A stretch of DNA of 21,598 bases from CAZAQB01 sp964487155 (GTDB lineage: Bacteria > Pseudomonadota > Gammaproteobacteria > Nitrococcales > Nitrococcaceae): the NCBI GenBank assembly GCA_964487155.1, contig CAZAQB010000051.1, positions 1-21,598 on the forward strand, written 5' to 3'. Within the stretch, counting starts at the first letter, position 1; the number at the start of each line of letters is the position of its first letter. Positions 15,314 through 21,565 of the stretch are shown one piece after another. Under the pieces are notes generated by a model, which did not search any database, was not told where the DNA came from, and saw only the letters and a list, made by a program, of their open reading frames with translations. A program made the translations under genes and the position numbers.

Positions 15314-15523
15314 TAGGCTCTCCTCCAATCTCTCATTTTCCGCCCCTTGCCGCTCTGCTGGCAGCTTGGGTTGGCGCCCCGTCAGCCGTCGGTAAACCCG
15401 GCTCGTCAGAGCTATTCTGGATACGCCAGAGGGTAGGGGGTGGCTCTCGAGGAGCGCCCGAACCCACTGGAATGGTCGGAGTAGCACTCCCCGTCCGGGT
15501 ATGTCAAATCCGCTCGCGATGGT

Positions 15524-15552
15524 TGTCACGGGGGCGGGTGACACTGTGTCAC
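15524..15552. promoter_or_regulatory. Upstream activator site of the dehydrogenase operon
   Basis: Perfect inverted repeat GTGACA-CTG-TGTCAC (15538-15552) with an additional TGTCAC half-site at 15524-15529. The centre is about 73 bp upstream of the -24 element. The arrangement (palindrome plus one outlying half-site) is the same as at 5725-5751. Confidence 0.85.
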
Positions 15553-15616
15553 GGTGCTGACGCACGGAATTCCGGCCGCTGCGCCGGTGCAGCCGGGAGC
15601 GGCCGGTTCCGGAAGG

Positions 15617-15632
15617 TGGCATGGGGTTTGCA
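15617..15632 (+). promoter_or_regulatory. Sigma-54 promoter of the alcohol dehydrogenase operon
   Basis: TGGCATGGGGTTTGCA, matching the consensus TGGCACG-N4-TTGCW at all but one defined position. Predicted start near 15643, about 55 nt before the ATG at 15699. It rules out the longer reading frame that begins at 15621. Confidence 0.93.
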
Positions 15633-15698
15633 AATCCGGCTGGACGGCAATGGCTGCCGCGCAATGCCAACAGAAAGATTCCGAGGAGGAAACATCCC

Positions 15699-17489
15699 AT
15701 GCACAGCACTCGAACCCATTCCCGCTGGCGGCCCGCTGCCGGGACTTTGGTCGCCGCACTGGTCTTGATGCTGGGGGCGTCCGGCACGGCCACGGCGGCG
15801 AAGCCGGTAAGCAGTTCCGCCATCCTCCAGGACCAGGCCAGCACCGGCGACGTGCTGGGCTGGGGCATGGGTCCCCGCGGCCAGCGCTACAGCCCGCTCG
15901 CCAAGATCAACAAGGACAACGTCAAGAACCTGGTGCCGGCCTGGGCGTTTTCCTTCGGCGGCGAGAAGCAGCGCGGCCAGGAGGCCCAGCCCCTGGTGCA
16001 CGACGGCAAGATCTTCGTCACGGCGTCCTACTCGCGCATCTTCGCGGTGGATGCCCGCACCGGCGAGGAGCTCTGGGAGTGGGAGGCCCGCCTGCCCAGC
16101 GGCATCATGCCCTGCTGTGACGTGGTCAACCGCGGTGCCGCCCTGTACGGCAACCTGGTGATCTTCGGCACCCTGGACGCCAAGCTGGTGGCCCTGGACC
16201 AGGACACCGGCAAGGTGGTCTGGACCGAGCGGCTGGGGGACTACCGCGCCGGCTACTCCTATACGGCGGCGCCGCTGATCGTGAACGGTCTGGTGATCAC
16301 CGGCAATTCCGGCGGCGAGTTCGGCATCCTCGGGCGGGTGGACGCCCGGGACGCCGAGACCGGCAAGATGGTGTGGACCCGGCCGGTGATCGAGGGCCAC
16401 ATGGGCTACCGCTGGGAGGGTGAGAAAAAGATCGAGAACGGCGTCACCGGCACCACCAACGCCACCTGGCCCGGCGACATGTGGAAGCAGGGCGGCGGCG
16501 CCACCTGGCAGGGTGCCACCTACGATCCGGACACCGGGCTGATCTTCATGGGCACCGGCAACCCGGCGCCCTGGAACTCCTGGCTGCGCCCGGGGGACAA
16601 CCTCTACTCCGCGTCCCGTCTGGCCCTTGATCCGCGCACCGGCAACATCGTCTGGCACTACCAGACCACCCCCAACGACGGCTGGGACTTTGACGGCGTC
16701 AACGAGGTAGTGGCCTTCGACATGCAGAAGGGCGGCCGCACGGTGAAGGCCGCGGCCACCGCGGACCGCAACGGTTTCTTCTATGTGCTCGACCGCACCA
16801 ACGGCGACCTGCTGGACGCCTTCCCGTTCGTCAACGAAATCACCTGGGCCAAGGAAATCGACCTGGAGACGGGCCGGCCGGTGTGGGGTGAGACCCGCCC
16901 CGGCAACCCGGCCGAGACTGAGGGTGAGCGCGGTGAGGCGGTGTTCACCGTACCCAGCTTCCTGGGCGGCAAGAACTGGATGCCCATGGCCTACAGCCCG
17001 GACACCGGCCTGTTCTACGTGCCGGCCAACGAATGGGGCATGGACATGTGGAACGAGCCGGTGAGCTACAAGAAGGGCGCCGCCTACCTCGGTGCGGGCT
17101 TCAACATCAAGCCGCTGAACGAGGACTACATCGGTGCCCTGCGGGCCGTGGACCCCGGCACCGGCGAGATCGTCTGGGAGTACCAGAACCGGGCACCGCT
17201 GTGGGGTGGCGTGATGACCACGGCCGGCGGGCTGGTGTTCACCGGCACGCCGGAGGGCTTTCTGAAGGCCTTCGACGCCGACACCGGCGAGGAGCTCTGG
17301 AAGTTCCAGACCGGCTCCGGCGTGGTGGGTAATCCCGTCACCTGGGAGATGGACGGCGAGCAGTACATCGCCGTGCCCTCCGGCTGGGGCGGCGCCGTAC
17401 CCCTGTGGGGCGGCGAGGTGGCCAAGTACGTGAAGTACCTGAACCAGGGCGGCAGCCTCTGGGTGTTCAAGCTGCCGAGCGGCAGCTGA
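15699..17489 (+). CDS. exaA: PQQ-dependent alcohol dehydrogenase, ExaA/PedH type, predicted lanthanide-dependent
   Basis: 596 aa periplasmic quinoprotein; oxidises primary alcohols to aldehydes and passes electrons to cytochrome c. Signal peptide of about 33 residues (GASGTATA-AK), then an eight-bladed propeller with tryptophan-docking repeats (DARTGEELWEW, DQDTGKVVWT, DPGTGEIVWEY, DADTGEELWKF). The hallmark adjacent cysteines are C139-C140 (MPCCDVVNRGA). Metal/PQQ ligands: Glu207 (GGEFG), Asn288 (GTGNPAPWN), catalytic Asp330. Much of the protein aligns by eye with P. aeruginosa ExaA (EKQRGQE, TASYSR-FA, CCDVVNRGA, EGHMG, ADRNGFFYV, FLGGKNW-PMAYS, TGLFYVPAN, YGGAVPLWGG-like end), but ExaA has WDFSG where this has WDFDG: Asp332 is the extra acid that marks lanthanide enzymes (XoxF, PedH). 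Start ATG 15699 with GAGGAGGAAA upstream. First gene of an operon with pedF and an MxaJ-like gene. Confidence 0.95.
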   Translation: MHSTRTHSRWRPAAGTLVAALVLMLGASGTATAAKPVSSSAILQDQASTGDVLGWGMGPRGQRYSPLAKINKDNVKNLVPAWAFSFGGEKQRGQEAQPLVHDGKIFVTASYSRIFAVDARTGEELWEWEARLPSGIMPCCDVVNRGAALYGNLVIFGTLDAKLVALDQDTGKVVWTERLGDYRAGYSYTAAPLIVNGLVITGNSGGEFGILGRVDARDAETGKMVWTRPVIEGHMGYRWEGEKKIENGVTGTTNATWPGDMWKQGGGATWQGATYDPDTGLIFMGTGNPAPWNSWLRPGDNLYSASRLALDPRTGNIVWHYQTTPNDGWDFDGVNEVVAFDMQKGGRTVKAAATADRNGFFYVLDRTNGDLLDAFPFVNEITWAKEIDLETGRPVWGETRPGNPAETEGERGEAVFTVPSFLGGKNWMPMAYSPDTGLFYVPANEWGMDMWNEPVSYKKGAAYLGAGFNIKPLNEDYIGALRAVDPGTGEIVWEYQNRAPLWGGVMTTAGGLVFTGTPEGFLKAFDADTGEELWKFQTGSGVVGNPVTWEMDGEQYIAVPSGWGGAVPLWGGEVAKYVKYLNQGGSLWVFKLPSGS

Positions 17490-17510
17490 CGTAGAAGCCA
17501 CGGAGCCAGC

Positions 17511-17535
17511 CGGGGGTCGCCACGCGGCCCCCGGT
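17511..17535 (+). terminator. Intercistronic hairpin between dehydrogenase and cytochrome genes
   Basis: CCGGGGG pairs with CCCCCGG, with an inner CGC/GCG. There is no T tract, so it more likely protects the abundant dehydrogenase mRNA or attenuates read-through than terminates it. The spacer is 104 bp and shows no promoter. Confidence 0.5.
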
Positions 17536-17593
17536 CTCCGAAACACTTGGTGATGGGCGCCGCGCCGCGGCGTGCCAGCGGGAGGAGCAGAAG

Positions 17594-18016
17594 ATGTCTC
17601 GAAGTCGAATTGTGGCGGCCGGCCTGCTGGCGGGCCTGTGGGCCGGTCTGGCCTTCGGCCACGGGGACGTGACGCCCCAGGCAGTGGACACCACCGGCCT
17701 CAAGGAGCTGTCCGGCGAGTGGCTGCTGGAAAACCCCTACGGCCCGGACAACGAGCGGGCGGTGGAGATCGGGGCCCGCGCCTACAATCAGAACTGCGCC
17801 CGCTGTCACGGGCTGGATGCCGTCTCCGGCGGCATCGCCCCCGACCTGCGCTACCTGCCTGCCGGCTGGGAGGGTGACGAGTGGTTCGTTGACCGGGTGC
17901 GCAACGGCGTGGTGCGCAATGGCATGACCTACATGCCGCAGTTCGACGAAGTGCTCAGCCAGGAGGCCCTGTGGGCCATCCGCAGCTACCTGGAGGCCAA
18001 CCATGTGGAAGAGTAG
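17594..18016 (+). CDS. pedF: Cytochrome c550, PedF family
   Basis: 140 aa periplasmic monohaem cytochrome c, the electron acceptor of the quinoprotein alcohol dehydrogenase. Signal peptide of about 22 residues (GLAFG-HGD), haem-binding CARCH (68-72), and the probable axial Met114 in YMPQF. Family-specific stretches HGDVTPQAVDTTGLKEL, NPYG, SGGIAPDLRYLP and LSQEALWAIRSYLEA identify it as PedF-like rather than the MxaG type. ATG 17594 is preceded by GGGAGGAGCAGAAG. It lies 104 bp after the dehydrogenase gene and overlaps the next gene by 14 bp. Confidence 0.93.
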   Translation: MSRSRIVAAGLLAGLWAGLAFGHGDVTPQAVDTTGLKELSGEWLLENPYGPDNERAVEIGARAYNQNCARCHGLDAVSGGIAPDLRYLPAGWEGDEWFVDRVRNGVVRNGMTYMPQFDEVLSQEALWAIRSYLEANHVEE

Positions 18017-18884
18017 CGCCATCGCAGCCCTGCTGGCGGCCCTGGTCGCGGGCCCGATGCCGGCCGTGGCCGAGTCGCTGGATGCGGTGCGCGAAAAGGG
18101 CGCCCTGCGGGTGGCCGTGTACCGGGATTTCCAGCCGTTCTCATTCCGCGGCGAGTCCGGCCGCTACACCGGCGCCGACGTGGAACTGGCGCGGGCCATT
18201 GCCGGCGAATTGGGCGTGAGCCTGGAGCTGATGCTGCTCACCCCCGACGAGAACATGGAAGACGACCTGCGCAACGCGGTCTGGAAGGGCCACTACATCG
18301 GCGGCGGCACCGCCGACATGATGATGCACGTGCCTACCGACCCCGCCTTCGCCGAGGACAACGATCAGGTCCACATTTTCGGCGGCTACTTCCGCGAAGA
18401 GATCGCCATCGCCCACAACACCGCTCAGCTGCCCAGCGTCGCCTCGGCCATCGACCTGGCGGACGCCCGGGTCGGCGTGGAGTTGGACTCCATCTCGGCC
18501 TATTTCCTGAGCTCCGGCTACAAGGGGCGGCTGCGGGCCAATGCCATGCGCTACCCGGACACGGAGGCCGCCGTGCGCGGCATGCTGGCCAACGAGGTGG
18601 CCGCGGTCATGGGGCCCCGGGCCCAGATCGAGGGGGCCCTGGCCCGCGCCGGCGCGGGCGCCGAGTATCCCATCAAGCCCATGCCCCTGGCCGGCCTGTA
18701 CCGGAGTGTCTGGGAGGTGGGCATGGCGGTGCGCCGGGACAGCCCCGCCCTGCGCGACGAGGTGGCCTCGGCCCTGTCCGCGTTGCGGGCCCGCGGCGAG
18801 GTCGAGCGCATCTTCAGCCACCAGGGCCTGACCTACGTCAGCCCGCGTTCCGCCCTGGCAAGCGTGGTCCGCGCCGCACGCTAG
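18003..18884 (+). CDS. Quinoprotein-dehydrogenase-associated periplasmic binding protein (MxaJ/XoxJ-like)
   Basis: 293 aa. Signal peptide of about 23 residues (MPAVA-ES), then a family-3 (amino-acid-type) solute-binding fold: LRVAVYRDFQPFSFRGESGRYTGADVELARAIAGELG near the start, GGGTADMMMHVPTDP in the middle and GVELDSISAYFLSSG after it. Proteins of this type (MxaJ, XoxJ) are encoded with methanol and other quinoprotein dehydrogenases, have no cognate permease and are thought to assist dehydrogenase activation or maturation rather than transport; the same is likely here. ATG 18003 lies inside the end of pedF with GGAGG upstream (translational coupling). The stop codon is inside the terminator stem. 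Confidence 0.88.
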   Translation: MWKSSAIAALLAALVAGPMPAVAESLDAVREKGALRVAVYRDFQPFSFRGESGRYTGADVELARAIAGELGVSLELMLLTPDENMEDDLRNAVWKGHYIGGGTADMMMHVPTDPAFAEDNDQVHIFGGYFREEIAIAHNTAQLPSVASAIDLADARVGVELDSISAYFLSSGYKGRLRANAMRYPDTEAAVRGMLANEVAAVMGPRAQIEGALARAGAGAEYPIKPMPLAGLYRSVWEVGMAVRRDSPALRDEVASALSALRARGEVERIFSHQGLTYVSPRSALASVVRAAR

Positions 18885-18902
18885 CGGCGCGGACTGGGTT
18901 TT
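18867..18902 (+). terminator. Rho-independent terminator of the dehydrogenase operon, overlapping the last stop codon
   Basis: Perfect 11-bp stem GTCCGCGCCGC / GCGGCGCGGAC (18867-18877, 18884-18894), 6-nt loop, followed by TGGGTTTT. The TAG stop (18882-18884) lies in the loop and first base of the second arm, so the last codons of the gene also encode the terminator. Confidence 0.85.
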
Positions 18903-18918
18903 CCCGCCGATCCGTTGG

Positions 18919-19022
18919 CCACAGATGAACACGGATGGACACAATTCACCTGCGGCGCACCCGCCCAGGGTGCGCGAGCCCAACCCGATCCCCGTCAGCG
19001 TTCATCCGTGTTCATCTGTGGC
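18919..19022. repeat. CCACAGATGAACACGG inverted pair, short form
   Basis: The left arm (18919-18946) begins CCACAGATGAACACGGATGG; the right arm (19000-19022) ends with the inverse, CATCCGTGTTCATCTGTGG. About 53 bp separate the arms. The same arms recur about 600 bp apart at 20856 and 21476. Confidence 0.8.
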
Positions 19023-19031
19023 TGAATAGCC

Positions 19032-19079
19032 GAAGCCCGCCGTAGGGCACGTTGCGAAGAAACGTGCCATCGGGCGGTG
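19032..19079 (+). repeat. Hairpin repeat family, copy 3
   Basis: 8-bp stem GGCACGTT / AACGTGCC, loop GCGAAGA, outer GCCCG/CGGGC stem. Almost identical to copy 5 (21252) and to copy 1 apart from the compensated arm pair. Confidence 0.85.
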
Positions 19080-19142
19080 GATCGGACGCCGGCCCCGGTT
19101 CTGGCATTCCAGGCCACCGCGCGGGGGCATACGGCAAAGCTC

Positions 19143-19176
19143 GCCCCCCACGTTTCTCCGCAACGTGGGGCTACGG
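19143..19176 (-). repeat. Hairpin repeat family, copy 4
   Basis: Read on the minus strand: CCGTAG, then CCCCACGTT / AACGTGGGG around loop GCGGAGA. It matches copy 2 (12502) in arms and flank and is inverted relative to its neighbour copy 3. Confidence 0.85.
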
Positions 19177-19253
19177 CTGGCGGCCGGCTGTTGCGGCATT
19201 ACCACGGCTGTCTCCTGGGTGTCACATGGGCGCCTGTGGCCGTGGCACACTTC

Positions 19254-19268
19254 GTACCCAATTGGTAC
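19254..19268. promoter_or_regulatory. Inverted repeat upstream of the porin promoter
   Basis: GTACC-CAATT-GGTAC, about 90 bp upstream of the porin -24 element. It does not match the GTGACA palindrome of the other three promoters. A lone TGTCAC half-site lies at 19220-19225. Either could bind an activator; the assignment is weak. Confidence 0.35.
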
Positions 19269-19353
19269 ACCTCCCGCCTGCCGGGGCTCCCGCGCCTCCT
19301 CGGCCATTCAAAAATTTCAATTCGGAAGAAGACTTAGGCGCCGACGCCGAGTC

Positions 19354-19369
19354 CGGCACCAGTCTTGCA
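19354..19369 (+). promoter_or_regulatory. Sigma-54 promoter of the porin gene
   Basis: CGGCACCAGTCTTGCA: GGCAC and TTGCA with the GG and GC 12 bp apart, as the consensus requires. Predicted start near 19380, about 80 nt before the ATG at 19462. Confidence 0.87.
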
Positions 19370-19461
19370 TTACCGGGCCTGCGCCGCACCCAAGGCGCGG
19401 TATTCAGCGACCCGGGATGGTCCCGGTGATCGCCACAAGAATCACTCGGAGGAGGAAACCC

Positions 19462-20769
19462 ATGAACAATATGCGCACCGCCATGCTGGCGGCGGGCTCG
19501 GCCCTGTGTCTCGGTTCCACCGCCGCCTCGGCCATTGAGCTGAGCAGCGGGGGCTGGACGCTGAACATCAACGGCAACGTCAACGTTCACTATATCAACA
19601 ACAACTGCGACGACGGCACCACGGTGGCCAACGATCAGGTGCTGGGCGGCGTGACCTGTCCGCTGTTCGGCATCGAGGGGGGGGTGGGCACTGTCAATGG
19701 AGCCGGCGGTGGTGATGACCGGGTGTCCGGCGTCACCACGGGTCTGTTGCCAGGCGCCCTGGTGTTCAATCTGGAAACCACCCAGAGCGACTGGAGCGGC
19801 CGGGAATGGGATCTGAACGCCGTGTTCGGCTTCTACCCGGGCATCACCAGCAACAACAACCCTAACCTGGACATCGGCGCAACCCAGGGCCTGCAGTCGG
19901 CCGCCATCGACACCCGTCAGGTCTACCTGCAGTTCGCCAACGACGAGCTGGGCAAGGTGCGGGCCGGCCGGGATTTCGGCCTGTTCGGCTACGACGCCAT
20001 CATCAACGACATGACCCTGCCCGGCGTGGGCGTGCAGGGGTTCGCCGCTCCCACCCCCAACAACACTACCCTGGGCGGGATCGGCTTCGGCTACATCTAC
20101 GTGGATACCCTGTCCCAGATCACCTACATGAGCCCTTCGTTCCAGGGGGTCAGCTTCAAGGCCGGCATCTTCCAGCCCCTGGACGCCATCAACTTCACCG
20201 GCGTCAGCGCGAGTTCTGCCGGCAGCAACAAGAGCCAGCCGGGCTTCCACGGCCAGCTGCGTTACGACATCGACATGGCGCCGGTGAGCGGCTTCCTGTC
20301 GGTGAACGGGATTACCCAGGAGCACACTGGGCTGGTGGGTGCCGGAATCGCGGACGAAGAGGATGAGCGCTCCTGGGGTATCGACATCAACGCCAAGATC
20401 GATGTCATGGACTTCAGCTTTCTGGGCTCCTACTACACCGCCGAGGGCATGGGCACCACGGCGCTGTTCTTCGACGCCTTCGACGCCAATGGCGAGGCCC
20501 GGGACTCCGACGGCTTCATGCTCCAGGGCACCTACACCTACGGGCGCACCAAGTTCGGCTTCAACTACGGCGTCAGCCGGCTGGATCGCAACGACGTCGA
20601 CCCCCGCACCCTGGTGGACGAGAACCGCAAGTGGACGGCGGGCATCTACCACAAGTTCACCGACAATCTGATGTTCCTCGCAGAGTATTCGGATGCCACC
20701 TCCGAGAATCACGACGGCGACGAGTTCTCCGGCGAGAACATCAATGTCGGTGCCTTCCTGAGTTTCTGA
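19462..20769 (+). CDS. Outer-membrane porin (Gram-negative general porin family)
   Basis: 435 aa. Signal peptide of about 24 residues (STAASA-IE), then alternating amphipathic strands typical of a beta-barrel, with constriction-loop-like DTRQVYLQFANDELGKVRAGRDFGLFGYDAIINDMTLPG, and a C-terminal strand ending in aromatic Phe (VGAFLSF), the barrel-assembly signal. Start ATG 19462 with GGAGGAGGAAACCC upstream; the frame is open far upstream to 19165 but that crosses the promoter. Its own sigma-54-type promoter and a strong terminator make it a single-gene unit. Position and promoter type suggest it admits the alcohol substrate or another small solute needed for the pathway (inference). Confidence 0.85.
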   Translation: MNNMRTAMLAAGSALCLGSTAASAIELSSGGWTLNINGNVNVHYINNNCDDGTTVANDQVLGGVTCPLFGIEGGVGTVNGAGGGDDRVSGVTTGLLPGALVFNLETTQSDWSGREWDLNAVFGFYPGITSNNNPNLDIGATQGLQSAAIDTRQVYLQFANDELGKVRAGRDFGLFGYDAIINDMTLPGVGVQGFAAPTPNNTTLGGIGFGYIYVDTLSQITYMSPSFQGVSFKAGIFQPLDAINFTGVSASSAGSNKSQPGFHGQLRYDIDMAPVSGFLSVNGITQEHTGLVGAGIADEEDERSWGIDINAKIDVMDFSFLGSYYTAEGMGTTALFFDAFDANGEARDSDGFMLQGTYTYGRTKFGFNYGVSRLDRNDVDPRTLVDENRKWTAGIYHKFTDNLMFLAEYSDATSENHDGDEFSGENINVGAFLSF

Positions 20770-20794
20770 GCACGGGCGCCCGGTGTGTGAAGCG

Positions 20795-20824
20795 GGGCCG
20801 CCTTCGGGCGGCCCTTTTTGTTTT
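20795..20824 (+). terminator. Rho-independent terminator of the porin gene
   Basis: 8-bp stem GGGCCGCC / GGCGGCCC closed by the stable TTCG tetraloop, followed by TTTTTGTTTT, 25 bp after the stop codon. Confidence 0.95.
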
Positions 20825-21110
20825 GCCGCGAAATGCACGCGAAATGATCAAATAGCCACAGATGAACACGGATGAACATAATTATGGGTTGGTGCGAGGC
20901 TCCGGCGCGTCTTTTGGGCAACGGGCTGACGCTGCGGACCCTCAAAGCTCTCCCGCAACCAACATGCTTTGGCAGAGAACCGGGCAGGTGTTGGGCCTCG
21001 CCTGGCCGCTGCCTGGCAACCGACAGTGCTCTTGGTGGGGCCCGGTGTCGGCTGCCGGGAGCAGCCGACCTACGGCGCCTGAACGCTCTCCGAGTGAGCT
21101 CCGCGGAGAC

Positions 21111-21205
21111 GCCGGATGCGGCGCTGCGCGCCTTATCCGGCCTACGCGGGTTCCGATCCGGCGGCGGGGTAGGGGCGTAGGCCGGATAAGCGCAGCGCAT
21201 CCGGC
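21111..21205. repeat. REP pair resembling E. coli REP/BIME, second copy
   Basis: Units 21111-21145 (GCCGGATGCGGC ... CTTATCCGGCCTAC) and 21177-21205 (GTAGGCCGGATAAGCG ... CATCCGGC) in opposite orientation, the same design as 12600-12700, with a different 31-bp spacer. Each unit can fold on itself and the two can pair with each other. Confidence 0.85.
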
Positions 21206-21251
21206 GTCTTTGGTTGCGGCCGGGTGCACATGCACCCCACCTGGCGCCTGC

Positions 21252-21300
21252 CGAAGCCCGCCGTAGGGCACGTTGCGATGAAACGTGCCATCGGGCGGTG
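21252..21300 (+). repeat. Hairpin repeat family, copy 5
   Basis: Stem GGCACGTT / AACGTGCC with loop GCGATGA, outer GCCCG/CGGGC. It differs from copy 3 only at one loop base within the core. Confidence 0.85.
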
Positions 21301-21565
21301 GCGCGGCTGGCCACGCTGGAGTCAGGCAGGGGGCTGGGCTCTGGACGGGGTGGCCCGTGATGCGGCGACCCCAACGTCTCCATCGCAGGGTGGGGCTAGG
21401 GCGGGCGCGTCCGGGGCCGTGCCAAGACGCAGAGCACCGGCGGCGCCGCGGCCCGTGCGCGGCTGCCAAGCCACCGTTCATCCGTGTTCATCTGTGGCCA
21501 TCTTCCGCTCCGTCATCCCGCGTCCATTTCGCGTGCATTTCGCGGCCGGACATGGGCGCCGGGAT

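Larger units (their letters stand above)
15314..15698. promoter_or_regulatory. Control region between activator and dehydrogenase genes
   Basis: 385 bp, divergent. It holds the activator's ribosome site (GGAGGAG, minus strand, about 15321-15327), the activator binding palindrome (15538-15552) plus an outlying half-site (15524-15529), and the dehydrogenase sigma-54 promoter (15617-15632). No sigma-70 promoter for the activator could be assigned with confidence. Confidence 0.75.
18885..19461. other. Repeat cluster and porin control region
   Basis: 577 bp without a gene. In order: the tail of the operon terminator, a CCACAGATG inverted pair (18919-19022), two hairpin-family repeats in opposite orientation (19032-19079, 19143-19176), an inverted repeat GTACC-N5-GGTAC (19254-19268), the porin's sigma-54 promoter (19354-19369) and its ribosome site. 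Confidence 0.7.
20825..21546. repeat. 722-bp composite element bounded by a 22-bp perfect inverted repeat
   Basis: Left end 20825-20846 (GCCGCGAAATGCACGCG...) and right end 21525-21546 are exact inverses. Just inside lies a second inverted pair: 20855-20880 (GCCACAGATGAACACGG...) and 21476-21498. The interior has no open gene but contains a REP pair and a hairpin-family copy. The layout suggests a non-autonomous mobile element that has collected other repeats, or an ordered repeat cluster; no target-site duplication was established. Confidence 0.6.

Noticed and set aside
15621..15698. Upstream start for the dehydrogenase
   Set aside because: It would begin inside the sigma-54 promoter; the ATG at 15699 has the ribosome site and begins a proper signal peptide.
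15549..17546. 665-codon open frame antisense to the dehydrogenase
   Set aside because: Fully overlaps an unmistakable quinoprotein dehydrogenase; composition is that of a codon-bias shadow.
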